Below, piece by piece: positions 15,909 through 24,481 of a DNA stretch of 48,684 nt (position 1 is its first letter; every line of letters starts with the position of its first letter). The position numbers and the translations under genes were made by a program. Origin of the DNA: an uncultured bacterium (lineage in GTDB: Bacteria > Krumholzibacteriota > Krumholzibacteriia > LZORAL124-64-63); NCBI GenBank assembly GCA_903912525.1, contig CAIWHK010000046.1:1-48684 (forward strand). The letters are read 5' to 3'. Below the pieces are notes generated by a model. The model saw only the letters and a program-made list of their open reading frames with translations, did no database searches and was not told the origin of the DNA.

Positions 15909-18230
15909 CTAGCGCACCAGCGTCAACTTGACCGCCTCCACACCGCCGCCGGTCCGCAGCCGCGCGAAGTACACGCCCGACGGCAGCGCCTGCCCGCCGT
16001 CATCACACCCGTCCCACACCAGCCGATGCTCGCCGGCGTCCAGGTCGGCGTCCAATAGCCGTCGCACCAGCGCGCCGCGCGCATCGTAGATGTGCAGGCT
16101 GGCGTCGCCGGCCGCGGGCATTACCAGCGTCAGCGCGGTGCGCGGATTGAACGGGTTCGGCTGCGCGGGCAGCAGCAGGCGCCCCACCTGCGGCACGAAC
16201 TGCGGCGCCGCGCTCACCTCCGCCAGATGGTCAGGATCACCGACCCAGCGCCCGAGGCCTGCGCTCGGGTGCCCGCCGGTCATCGTGATGTCGCCGCAGA
16301 CCCACAGGCCGGCGGCCGTGCTGGCCATGTCGGCGACGCGCGTCCCGTAGCCGCCCGCCAGGCCCGAGCCCACCGGCGTCCACCGCGAGCCGGTCCACAT
16401 GGCGATGCCGGCGGCGGCGGCGTCACCCGCGCGCGAGAAGTTGCCGCCCGCGAACAGCCGGCCCCGGTGCATGACCAGCCGCGTGATGTCGCTGTTGAAG
16501 TCGCCGCCCAGGTCCGTCCACTGCGCGCCGTCGAACAACGCGACGCGGTGCGGGGAGCTCGCGGACAGGCGGTAGCTTGCGACCAGCCCACCGCCCTCCA
16601 GGGATGCCACCTGGTCGACGTGCATGCTCCCGGGCGGCGAGCCCAGGTCCTGCCAGGTGTCGCCCACGCGCCGGAGCACCTGGCCGCACGGCACGCCGGC
16701 GTTGGTCGAGAAGTTGCCGCAGATCACGAGGTCGCCCAGGTGCACGCACGAACCGTAGATATAGCGATCGAGGTCCAGGCCCGGCAGCGGCGCCTGCACC
16801 CCATTGAACGGGTAAACGCGGGACACACCGTCGTAGTCGATGACGAACAGGTCCTGCCCGATCGTCTCGAGGCGCGACGGCCACATGTCCACGTAGATCT
16901 GCTGCCACTGCCAGTGGTCGGTCGCCCAGGTCAGCTTGCCGAGCACGCGCGCCATGATGTCGGTTTCCGGGTATTCGCAGATGCCGTAGAACACGCCGTT
17001 CGCCAGGGCCAGGTCCACGAATGCGCCGTGCCTGGCGAGATCGTCCACGCGACCCAGCGGCGCCCAGGCCGATTGCGAGGCGATGCCGATGCCCGCGAAC
17101 GGTTGCCCATCGGCGATGCGATAATCACCGCCGACGAGGATATCGATGCCGACCGGAAGCAAGGCGCCGAATCCGGTATCGAAGCCGCCGCCCGGCGCGA
17201 ACGGCGGTTGCAGTTGGGTCCCATCCCAGGCAACCAGGCCCGGCGAGACGATGCCGCCGGTCGTGCCCTCGGGAGCCTGGGCGAACAAGCGGCCTTCGTG
17301 CGTCACCATCGCCTCGGAAACGAAGGCGCCGATCCCCGACCAGGCGCCGTCCACGAGCAGGCCGGTCCACTGCTCGTAGAAGTAGCCGCTCACAAGGTGC
17401 CAATAGCTGGCGACGAGATGGGAATCGTACGCGGCCAGGGACTGCACGGCGACGTTCTGCGCCAGGTTCACCCACGACTGGCCGTCCCAGCGCTCCACGC
17501 TTCCCAGCCCGTTGCCAGCGTCGGAGCCGAACACGATGCCGTCCGGCAGCGCGACGCCGTCGGTCACCGGGTATGGCCGGCCCTCGCCCAGGGGAATGAC
17601 TTGCGCGCCGTCCCACGCGAAGACATGCGCCACGCTGTCGCCGCGGACCGTCGTGAAATCGCCGCCCACGTACAGCAGACCGTCGCGCACCACCAACGTG
17701 CGCACGGTGCCGTTGACCTGCAGGACGTTGGTCCACGCGCTGCCGTCCCAGCGATAGGCGCCCGCATACAGGTCGCCGCCATAGCTGGCCAGGCTGCGCA
17801 CCCACACGCCGGGCAGGCCGGCGCCCAGCGGTTGCCACGCGGCGCCGTCCCAGAGCGCGACGCTGGACAACGCCGTCGCGCCCGAGTGGTTGAAATAGCC
17901 CCCGGCCACCACCTGTCCGTCGTGCTCGGCCAGCGCCCACACGGACTTGTCGAACCCGTCGCCGAGCGCGGACCACGAGGTGATCACGCCGCCGGTCGTC
18001 ACCAACCGCGCCACGTTGCGCGCGGGGACCTCGCCCACTGCCACGATAGAGCCGGCCACGATCAGTTCACCGGGACGCGACAGCATGGCCGACACGGTGC
18101 CCTGCACGCCGGCGTGGTGGTAGTCGGCGACCCAGTCGGCGTCGGCGGGGAGGGTGGCGGCGGCAGGGGAGAAAGTGACGACGAGTGTGGCCATGACGGC
18201 GCAGACGATCGGGTACAGGCGCAGCTTCAT
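15909..18230 (-). CDS. Secreted beta-propeller protein with CTD
   Basis: A 773-residue exported protein. A signal peptide (MKLRLYPIVCAVMATLVV...AAA) is followed by about 650 residues of repeated propeller-type blades with the pattern LF.GG.F...G...A..IA.WDG..W..LG.G. The C-terminus is a FlgD/Por-type sorting domain (QPNPFNPRTALT, WDGCDDGGQALPSGVYFARL). ATG at 18230, with GGAGGGA nine bases upstream. The reading frame continues upstream through palindrome copy 5, which is not coding. No catalytic motif seen; binding or surface display is inferred. Divergent from the DUF1579-like gene. Confidence 0.85.
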   Translation of the reverse strand: MKLRLYPIVCAVMATLVVTFSPAAATLPADADWVADYHHAGVQGTVSAMLSRPGELIVAGSIVAVGEVPARNVARLVTTGGVITSWSALGDGFDKSVWALAEHDGQVVAGGYFNHSGATALSSVALWDGAAWQPLGAGLPGVWVRSLASYGGDLYAGAYRWDGSAWTNVLQVNGTVRTLVVRDGLLYVGGDFTTVRGDSVAHVFAWDGAQVIPLGEGRPYPVTDGVALPDGIVFGSDAGNGLGSVERWDGQSWVNLAQNVAVQSLAAYDSHLVASYWHLVSGYFYEQWTGLLVDGAWSGIGAFVSEAMVTHEGRLFAQAPEGTTGGIVSPGLVAWDGTQLQPPFAPGGGFDTGFGALLPVGIDILVGGDYRIADGQPFAGIGIASQSAWAPLGRVDDLARHGAFVDLALANGVFYGICEYPETDIMARVLGKLTWATDHWQWQQIYVDMWPSRLETIGQDLFVIDYDGVSRVYPFNGVQAPLPGLDLDRYIYGSCVHLGDLVICGNFSTNAGVPCGQVLRRVGDTWQDLGSPPGSMHVDQVASLEGGGLVASYRLSASSPHRVALFDGAQWTDLGGDFNSDITRLVMHRGRLFAGGNFSRAGDAAAAGIAMWTGSRWTPVGSGLAGGYGTRVADMASTAAGLWVCGDITMTGGHPSAGLGRWVGDPDHLAEVSAAPQFVPQVGRLLLPAQPNPFNPRTALTLVMPAAGDASLHIYDARGALVRRLLDADLDAGEHRLVWDGCDDGGQALPSGVYFARLRTGGGVEAVKLTLVR

Positions 18231-18256
18231 ATCGGGTGCTCCCTCCGATCGCGCGA

Positions 18257-18306
18257 GACTTGCGTCTGCGGGACCTGCGTCTGCGGGACTTGCGCCGGCG
18301 CAAGTC
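18257..18306. repeat. Dispersed palindrome copy 5 with tandem half-units
   Basis: 18287-18306 is the perfect 20-bp palindrome (core plus G/C). It is preceded by two 15-bp tandem units (18257-18271 and 18272-18286, gacttgcgtctgcgg and gacctgcgtctgcgg) that match its left arm. The array sits 27 bases upstream of the propeller gene's ATG in the divergent region. Confidence 0.85.
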
Positions 18307-18579
18307 GCTCTTGGCGGGCAATCGTGTCGGTCATGACTTCTCCAGCCACGCCCGTCTCTGTCACGCGGTTCCCTGTCGACAAAGCCATCGGGCGGCACGC
18401 GTTGATGGTAGCATGATTTGTCCCACCAATGCCGTGCCGATGACGCCGATACAGGGATGCGACCTGTTGCGACATCATCCTCGGCGCACCCTCTTGCCCT
18501 GCGGTCGGCCATATGCAAGACTGATCATGTCCGGCATCAGCCGGCCACAACCTCGCCCCCCCAACCAAAGGTGATCAGG

Positions 18580-19164
18580 ATGTTCACGACCCAATCATTA
18601 CGGACCCTGCTCACGGCCGCCCTCGTGGCAGGCCTGGCGACCACAGCCCTGGCCCAGCCCGGGCGTCCGGATCCCGCGAAGCTGCTCGCCGCCCAGCGCG
18701 AAGCGATGGCGAAGTTCTCGTTCATGGACGGCATCTGGAAGGGCTCGGCCACCATGACCGGCCCGGGCGGCGCGCATGAACTGGTGCAGACCGAGCGTGT
18801 GGGTCCGTTCCTGGACGGCGCCGTTCGCGTCGTGGAAGGTCGCGGCTACGAGGCGGACGGGACGTTGGCGTTCAACGCGTTCGGCGTCATTTCCTATGAC
18901 CCGGCCAAGAGCGCCTACACCATGCGGTCGCACGCGCAGGGCAACACCGGCGACTTCCCGGTCACCCTGACGGCGGACGGCTTCAGCTGGGAGATCCCCG
19001 CCGGCCCGATGACGATCCGGTACCAGGCCGTGGTCAAGGACGGCATCTGGACCGAGACCGGGGACCGGGTCATGCCCGGGAAGGACCCGGTGCGGTTCAT
19101 CGAGATGCGGTTGACCCGTGTCGGGACCACGGACTGGCCGGCGGCCGGGGCTGTCACGCCCTGA
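18580..19164 (+). CDS. Secreted DUF1579-like protein
   Basis: A 194-residue protein with a signal peptide (MFTTQSLRTLLTAALVAGLATTALA) and a mature domain resembling DUF1579/lipocalin-like proteins: FMDGIWKGSA, a GGAHELVQTERVGPFLDG block, AFGVISYDPAKSAYTMRS and a long beta-rich C-terminal half. The start at 18580 is preceded by AAGGTGAT. Function unknown; family members are small beta-barrel proteins. Transcribed away from the propeller gene. Confidence 0.7.
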   Translation: MFTTQSLRTLLTAALVAGLATTALAQPGRPDPAKLLAAQREAMAKFSFMDGIWKGSATMTGPGGAHELVQTERVGPFLDGAVRVVEGRGYEADGTLAFNAFGVISYDPAKSAYTMRSHAQGNTGDFPVTLTADGFSWEIPAGPMTIRYQAVVKDGIWTETGDRVMPGKDPVRFIEMRLTRVGTTDWPAAGAVTP

Positions 19165-19187
19165 GCGTTGCCGGCTCCCTGCTTCTG

Positions 19188-19213
19188 GTTCACGGCGGCA
19201 TTCCGCTGTGAAC
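19188..19213 (+). terminator. Hairpin after the DUF1579-like gene
   Basis: An 11-bp stem with one G-U pair (gttcacggcgg/ccgctgtgaac) and a 4-base loop, 23 bases after the stop. There is no U-run. Confidence 0.5.
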
Positions 19214-19214
19214 G

Positions 19215-19335
19215 GTGACATAACTTGTTGACCGATAATCAATTGAACGATTGTACCGCATTATCTATCGCCCATACATAATACTAAATATAGTCAACAA
19301 AACTGACGAAATATCAATATCTATGAAATGGAGAC
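19215..19335 (+). promoter_or_regulatory. AT-rich leader of the FliD-like gene
   Basis: A sharply AT-rich 120-base block between two GC-rich genes. An 8-bp inverted repeat, ttgttgac at 19225-19232 and gtcaacaa at 19293-19300, brackets its centre. It probably contains the promoter and possibly an operator for the gene starting at 19384. No single -35/-10 pair is convincing. Confidence 0.4.
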
Positions 19336-19383
19336 CCAGGTGCGTCCTGCCATGATGCAGAGCCATGCCATGTCGAGGGTGAC

Positions 19384-22311
19384 GTGAGGATCGGGTCCCT
19401 CGGCCACATGTACATCGGGCCCACCACGAGCCCGTACAGCCGGACGTCGTCCACGGCGTCGAGCTCCGCGCGTTCGCGCGCCGCCGAAGATCTCTCCCTG
19501 CAGAACCTGGGGAAGTTCCTCTACGACATGCGCACGGTCCTGGACCGAACGCAGAAGAGCATCGACGGCGCGAGCCACAGCTGGCACCGCCGCGCCATCG
19601 ACCTCGCCGCGACGCATACGCTCCAGCTCAACGCCACGGCGAGCGCCGCAACCCTCCGCTCGAGCGGCGCGATCGGCGGCGCGCCCAACTCGTTCACGCC
19701 GACCGACCCGACGTGGAACGCCGCGTCGCGTTCGCAGGTGACGATCGGCGGCGCCTACGACGGCTCGAACGGTGACCAGACGCTGACGTTGCGCGCCACG
19801 CAGGGCGGCGTGATCGGCGAGGACGAGCTGGTGTTCGCCGTGCTCGACCAGAACGGCGACACGCTCGAGCAGCTCACCGTCGCGGGCAGCTATGCCGCCG
19901 GCGAGGACATCACGCTGGCCAACGGGCTGACGATGCAGCTGGGCAGCGGTCTCGTCGGCGTCGGCGCGGAGTTCACCGTGGCGGTCGCGTACGCGTCGAC
20001 GGATCCCTCCAGTTCCTTCGATCCCGCCGCGCCGTCGTGGTCGCTGACGCCGCGACCGGCATCCACGTTCGGCGGCGCCTATGACGGATCGAACGGCACG
20101 CAGCAGCTGACCTTCCGCGTCAGCAGCGGCGGCACGGTCGGTGTCGACAACCTGGTCATCGACGTGCTCGACCAGAACGGCGACCAGCTCGAACAACTCA
20201 GCGTGGACGGCGCCTACACCCCCGGCGACGCCATCACGCTGGCCAACGGCGTGACGCTGGGGCTCGCCGCAGGCTATCTGGGCAACGGCGACACATTCGC
20301 GATGGATGTCTCCAGCACCCCCGGCGCGACCGAGCGCACGTTCACGCCCGGCACGCCGGCGTGGTCGTCGGGCTCCACGACAGAGGCCACCATCGGCGGC
20401 GCCTACGACGGCTCGAACGGCAGCCAGACGCTGACCTTCCGCGTGGCGACCGCGGGCGAGGTCGGGACCGACGCCCTGGTGATCGAGGTGCTCGACGCCA
20501 ACGGCGACCCGCTGCAACAGATCGACATCGCCGCCGACTACGTCGCCGGTGACGCCATCACGCTGAACAACGGACTGACCATCAGCCTCGGCGCCGGTAC
20601 CGCCCTCGAGGGAGACACGTTCACCGTGGATGTGTCCGAGACGACCGGACCGGCGCAGAACGCGTTCACGCCCGTGGGCAGCGACTGGACGCCGGCCGCG
20701 CGGTCCGCCGCGACGATCGGCGGCGCCTACGACGGAACCTGGGGCAGCCAGCAACTGACCCTGCGCGCGACGGCGGGCGGCATAGCCGGTTCGAGCGACC
20801 TGCAGTTCGACGTGCTCGATGCCAACGGCGAGGTGCTGACGCAGTTCACCGTGGCTGCGGGCTACACGCCGGGCGACGAGATCGCGCTCGGCGGCGGGCT
20901 GACGCTGGCCCTGGGCGCCGGGGCGGTGGGCGTGGGCGATGCGTTCACGCTCGACGTCGCGTTCAACGCCGGCGGTGTGCAGAGCTCGGCCACGCCGGAC
21001 ACCACCGGCTGGAACACCGGGTCCAGCCCCACGGCGACGATCGGCGGGCAGTACGACGGCTCGAACGGGTCGCAGGACCTGACGCTGCGCGTCGCACAAG
21101 GTGGCGACATCGGGTCAGGCGAGGTCCTCATCGACGTCCTCGACGCAAACGGCGACGTGCTGGAACAACTGACCGTCGCCGCCGACTACTCGCCCGGGGC
21201 CGAGATCGCCCTCGCCAACGGCCTGACGCTCAGCCTCACGGCCGGCCAGGCCACCGTCGGCGACACGTTCGGCGTCACGGTCGGCACGAGCGCGTCGGTC
21301 GACGCCGACGCCGCCTTCGACGGCAGCCCCGCCTGGCTGCAGGAGGCGACCATCGCCGACGGCTCGTTCGAGATCAACGGCGTGGCCATCGACGTCTACG
21401 CCACGGACTCGCTCAACGCGGTGCTCGAGCGCATCAACGCCGCCGACGCCGGCGTCACGGCGTCCTTCAACGCCGCCACCAGCCGCATCGTCCTCACCAG
21501 CACGACCGCAGGCGGCGACGGCGACATCCAGGTGGCCAACGACACCAGCGGGTTCCTGGCCGCGACGCAACTGGACGACGCGACGCTGCAGGCCGGCGCC
21601 GCCAGCGACTTCGCCGCGTCGATGGACCAGGTTTCGGTGTTGTCGGACATCGGCAGCGGGACGATCAGCGTCAACGGGACCGCGATCGCCATCGACGTCA
21701 GCGCGGACTCGCTCAACGACATCCGCGCCAGGCTGTCCGCCATCGGCGTCACGCTCGACTACGATGCCGACGGCGAACGCTTCACGCTGCACGGCAGCGG
21801 CAGTGTCACGCTCGACGACGGCGACACGGGATTCTTCGCCGCCCTGGGGATCGAAGCCGGCGAGCACGAGGACCAGACCCTGGGCTTCGGCGCCCCGGAC
21901 GACATCACGAAGGCACTCGGCGAATTCAAGCGCACCTGGAACGAGCAGTTCGCCGGCAGCTTCGATGGCACGGCCGCCACCCAGTCCGCGCGCCTGAACT
22001 CGATGCTGCGCGCCTCGGTGCAGCGCTACTTCACCGATGCCGGCATCGCCGCCAGCGACGATGTCCTGCGCACCGACTTCGGGCTCACCCTGCGTTTCCG
22101 CCTCGACGGCGGGCTGGAGGTCGCCATCGACGAGGACACGCTCGCCGGCGCCATGCGCAAGGACTCCCAACGCATCCAGGACTTCCTCGTCGGCCAGGGC
22201 GAGAAGGCCGGCCTGCTCGACCTGTTCGACGCGAGCGTGCGCTCGACGAACGCCGGCGTCAGCGCGGTGCTCGGGGTGCGCGGCCTGTCCATCGTCAACA
22301 CCTACGCCTGA
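19384..22311 (+). CDS. FliD-like flagellar hook-associated protein with five 108-aa repeats
   Basis: A 975-residue protein. Residues 35-85 form helices (LSLQNLGKFLYDMRTVLDRTQKS). Residues 103-642 are exactly five tandem 108-residue repeats, each with (T/F)IGG.YDGSNG.Q, a V(I/F).VLD.NGD.LEQ strand and an ITLANGLT.(S/Q)L.AG segment. Next come two flagellin-IN-type hook motifs (about 660-700 INGVAIDV...DSLN.V; 760-795 VNGTAIAIDV..DSLNDI). The C-terminal region resembles FliD_C (LTLRFRLDGGLEVAIDEDTL). GTG start at 19384 with GAGG five bases before; an ATG just upstream is in a different frame that stops quickly. No signal peptide is seen, as expected for flagellar export. No other flagellar gene is nearby, so cap, filament accessory or a repurposed adhesin remain options. 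Confidence 0.75.
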   Translation: MRIGSLGHMYIGPTTSPYSRTSSTASSSARSRAAEDLSLQNLGKFLYDMRTVLDRTQKSIDGASHSWHRRAIDLAATHTLQLNATASAATLRSSGAIGGAPNSFTPTDPTWNAASRSQVTIGGAYDGSNGDQTLTLRATQGGVIGEDELVFAVLDQNGDTLEQLTVAGSYAAGEDITLANGLTMQLGSGLVGVGAEFTVAVAYASTDPSSSFDPAAPSWSLTPRPASTFGGAYDGSNGTQQLTFRVSSGGTVGVDNLVIDVLDQNGDQLEQLSVDGAYTPGDAITLANGVTLGLAAGYLGNGDTFAMDVSSTPGATERTFTPGTPAWSSGSTTEATIGGAYDGSNGSQTLTFRVATAGEVGTDALVIEVLDANGDPLQQIDIAADYVAGDAITLNNGLTISLGAGTALEGDTFTVDVSETTGPAQNAFTPVGSDWTPAARSAATIGGAYDGTWGSQQLTLRATAGGIAGSSDLQFDVLDANGEVLTQFTVAAGYTPGDEIALGGGLTLALGAGAVGVGDAFTLDVAFNAGGVQSSATPDTTGWNTGSSPTATIGGQYDGSNGSQDLTLRVAQGGDIGSGEVLIDVLDANGDVLEQLTVAADYSPGAEIALANGLTLSLTAGQATVGDTFGVTVGTSASVDADAAFDGSPAWLQEATIADGSFEINGVAIDVYATDSLNAVLERINAADAGVTASFNAATSRIVLTSTTAGGDGDIQVANDTSGFLAATQLDDATLQAGAASDFAASMDQVSVLSDIGSGTISVNGTAIAIDVSADSLNDIRARLSAIGVTLDYDADGERFTLHGSGSVTLDDGDTGFFAALGIEAGEHEDQTLGFGAPDDITKALGEFKRTWNEQFAGSFDGTAATQSARLNSMLRASVQRYFTDAGIAASDDVLRTDFGLTLRFRLDGGLEVAIDEDTLAGAMRKDSQRIQDFLVGQGEKAGLLDLFDASVRSTNAGVSAVLGVRGLSIVNTYA
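19690..21309 (+). repeat. Five tandem 324-bp coding repeats
   Basis: In-frame repeat units at 19690-20013, 20014-20337, 20338-20661, 20662-20985 and 20986-21309, each exactly 108 codons without indels. The units differ in sequence but keep the GG.YDGSNG.Q and VLD.NGD motifs. Confidence 0.88.
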
Positions 22312-22454
22312 ACCGGCAGGGTCCTTGACGCCGCTGCCGGACCGTGCCTAGTATCAGCCCTCGCCGCCGCCCGCTCTATCGCGCTGATTTTGACCGGGCG
22401 ATTTCCGCTCGAACGCCGCCCTGGCGACGCGCCGAGCCGCAGGAGGACGAACCC

Positions 22455-23369
22455 ATGAAGAGCACCCGCTACGCCGCCATGCTGGCCGGCGCCTACGTCC
22501 TGCTCGCCAGCGTCTACATCATCCTCTCGGGCTACCTGGCCGCCGGCGCCTCGCACAGCGTCGAGGAACTGCGCCGCATCGAGACCATCAAGGGCGTGCT
22601 GTACGTCGCCGTGACATCGTTGCTGATCTTCGCCGGTGCCCGCTGGGCCATGAGCCGCATGGAGCGCGATGCGCAGGAACTGCTGCGCCGCGAACAGGCG
22701 CTCGTCGCCAACGAAGGCCGCGTCTTCGCCGGGTTGACCGCAGCCGCCATCGCCCACGACGCCAACAACGTGCTGACCGTGGCGCTGGCCGACATCGAGA
22801 TGATGGAAGAGGATGGCAGCGGCAGCGAGGACCTGACGCGGATACACCACGCCGTCACGCGCATGGTAGGCCTGAACCAGCGGCTGCTGGACCTGGCGCA
22901 GGCCTACGTTTTGCGCGAGGGCGCTCCGCTCGACGCGCTCGAGGCGACGCAGGAAGTGCTGGTCGTGATGCGCTCCCAGCCGGACATGCGTCGCTGCCGG
23001 GTGTCCTGCGTCGGCGATGCCGGTGTCGTCGTCGCCGCCAGCCCGGTGCTGATGCACCAACTGGTGGGCAACCTCGTGCTCAATGCCGCGCAGGCGGCCG
23101 GCGACAATGGCGTCATCGAGGTGCGCGTGCGCGCCGACGCCGGGCACGCCGTGATCGAAGTGCACGACAACGGCCCCGGAGTGCCCGCGGACCGGCGCGC
23201 CGACCTGTTCACGTCGCTGGCGACGACCAAGCCGGGCGGCAACGGGCTCGGGCTGTTCTCGGTGAAGGCGTGCGCCAACGGGCTCGGTGGCCAGGTCGAG
23301 GTGGGCGATTCGCCGCTGGGCGGTGCGCTGTTCCGCATCCGGTTGCCGCTGGCGGCGTCACGCAACTGA
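22455..23369 (+). CDS. Membrane sensor histidine kinase
   Basis: A 304-residue kinase. Two membrane helices (about 7-30 and 48-68) flank a short loop. The H-box is atypical (AIAHDANNVLTV), the N-box is NLVLNAAQAA, the G1 box is DNGPGVP and the G2 box is GGNGLGLF. Short input region, normal catalytic domain. The ATG at 22455 has AGGAGG eight bases upstream. No response regulator is adjacent, so the partner is elsewhere. A terminator follows. Confidence 0.88.
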   Translation: MKSTRYAAMLAGAYVLLASVYIILSGYLAAGASHSVEELRRIETIKGVLYVAVTSLLIFAGARWAMSRMERDAQELLRREQALVANEGRVFAGLTAAAIAHDANNVLTVALADIEMMEEDGSGSEDLTRIHHAVTRMVGLNQRLLDLAQAYVLREGAPLDALEATQEVLVVMRSQPDMRRCRVSCVGDAGVVVAASPVLMHQLVGNLVLNAAQAAGDNGVIEVRVRADAGHAVIEVHDNGPGVPADRRADLFTSLATTKPGGNGLGLFSVKACANGLGGQVEVGDSPLGGALFRIRLPLAASRN

Positions 23370-23373
23370 ACAG

Positions 23374-23397
23374 CGCCCATCAATGGGCGATTTTTTC
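23374..23397 (+). terminator. Rho-independent terminator after the histidine kinase
   Basis: A 6-bp stem (cgccca/tgggcg) with a 4-base loop followed by atttttt, starting 4 bases after the stop codon. Confidence 0.8.
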
Positions 23398-23511
23398 GCG
23401 ACACACTGATATATCCACCGACCTCCATCAATATGTGATACTTTTCCTCCAGATTGCCCTTGCGCCGAAACGTGCCTCTTGCGGCGCGATCCCCACCCAT
23501 CAGGAGTCACC

Positions 23512-24345
23512 ATGCGTCACCAAACGCGGTTGTTCGCTTTTCTGTCCCTCGTCCTCCTGTTCGCGATCCTGCCCGGCGCGGCTGCCGCTTCCGGCGACCT
23601 CGCGATCTTTGCCCAGGGCGCCACCCAGGGCGTTATCCAGGGCGCGTCGACGGCCCGGGCCCACGAGAACTGGATCGACGTGTTCAGCTTCTCGCACGGT
23701 GTGTCGGTGCCCACCGGCGCCGGCGGCGCTCCCACCGGCCCGGCCGTCACATCGCCGCTGTCGGTCATGGGGAAGTTCGACCGCTCCACGATCAAGCTGT
23801 TCCGCGCCCAGGCGAACCAGGAGTTGTTCACGACCCTGAAGATGGAATGGATCGATGCCGGCACGGGCGAGATCCTGTTCCGCTACGAACTGGCCAATGC
23901 GCGCCTCATCGACGCCCAGGAATCCGGAAGCAGCGGCGGCGACAACGCACCGATCATCAGCATGTCCTTCAACTACTCGGCGATCACCATCACCGACGTG
24001 GTGCAGGGCACCACCATGACCTACAACTGGAATCCCGCCTCGGCCGCGACGCCGCCCGAGTCGCTGGCCAAGGGCATCCTGCTGAAGCCGGCGCCGAACC
24101 CGACGTACGGCCAGACGGAATTCCGTTTCTCGCTGCCGGCCGACAGCAATGCGACGCTCGAGCTCTTCGACGTGCGCGGCCGCCGCGTGCGCGAGGTGTA
24201 CAACGGCATGACCTCGACCAAGGACACGGTCGCGGTCTGGGACGGCAACGATGAGCACGGCATCCGCGTGGCGCAGGGCATCTACATCGCGCGGTTGGTC
24301 TATCCCGGGAGGGAAGTCACGCAGCGGATCACGGTGCTGCGCTGA
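23512..24345 (+). CDS. Secreted Hcp-fold protein fused to a C-terminal sorting domain
   Basis: A 277-residue protein. A signal peptide (residues 1-25, MRHQTRLFAFLSLVLLFAIL...) is followed by an Hcp/T6SS tube-protein-like domain (about 30-165). Hcp landmarks: G.IQGASTARAHENWIDVFSFSHGVS, the LSVMGKFDRSTIKLF segment, LKMEWIDAG, FRYELANARL and a final SMSFNYSAITI strand. Residues 185-277 form the FlgD/Por-type sorting domain (KPAPNPTYGQTEFRF, WDGNDEHGIRVAQGIYIARL). The ATG at 23512 has AGGAG before it. True Hcp has neither a signal peptide nor a CTD and is exported by a T6SS; no T6SS gene is in the window. A surface or extracellular ring-forming protein is inferred. Confidence 0.78.
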   Translation: MRHQTRLFAFLSLVLLFAILPGAAAASGDLAIFAQGATQGVIQGASTARAHENWIDVFSFSHGVSVPTGAGGAPTGPAVTSPLSVMGKFDRSTIKLFRAQANQELFTTLKMEWIDAGTGEILFRYELANARLIDAQESGSSGGDNAPIISMSFNYSAITITDVVQGTTMTYNWNPASAATPPESLAKGILLKPAPNPTYGQTEFRFSLPADSNATLELFDVRGRRVREVYNGMTSTKDTVAVWDGNDEHGIRVAQGIYIARLVYPGREVTQRITVLR

Positions 24346-24366
24346 GGCTGGGCCGAGGCTGAACGC

Positions 24367-24401
24367 GGACCGGGCCCTGGTCAGGGGCCCGGTCCATTTT
24401 C
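24367..24401 (+). terminator. Rho-independent terminator after the Hcp-CTD gene
   Basis: A perfect 11-bp stem (ggaccgggccc/gggcccggtcc) with a 7-base loop, followed by attttcg, 22 bases after the stop. Confidence 0.85.
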
Positions 24402-24481
24402 GTGACGATCTCCGCGCGGGTTGCGCCGGTCAACTGTGCTACGATGCCGCGCACAACCAACGCCGGGAGAGACCAAGTCCC

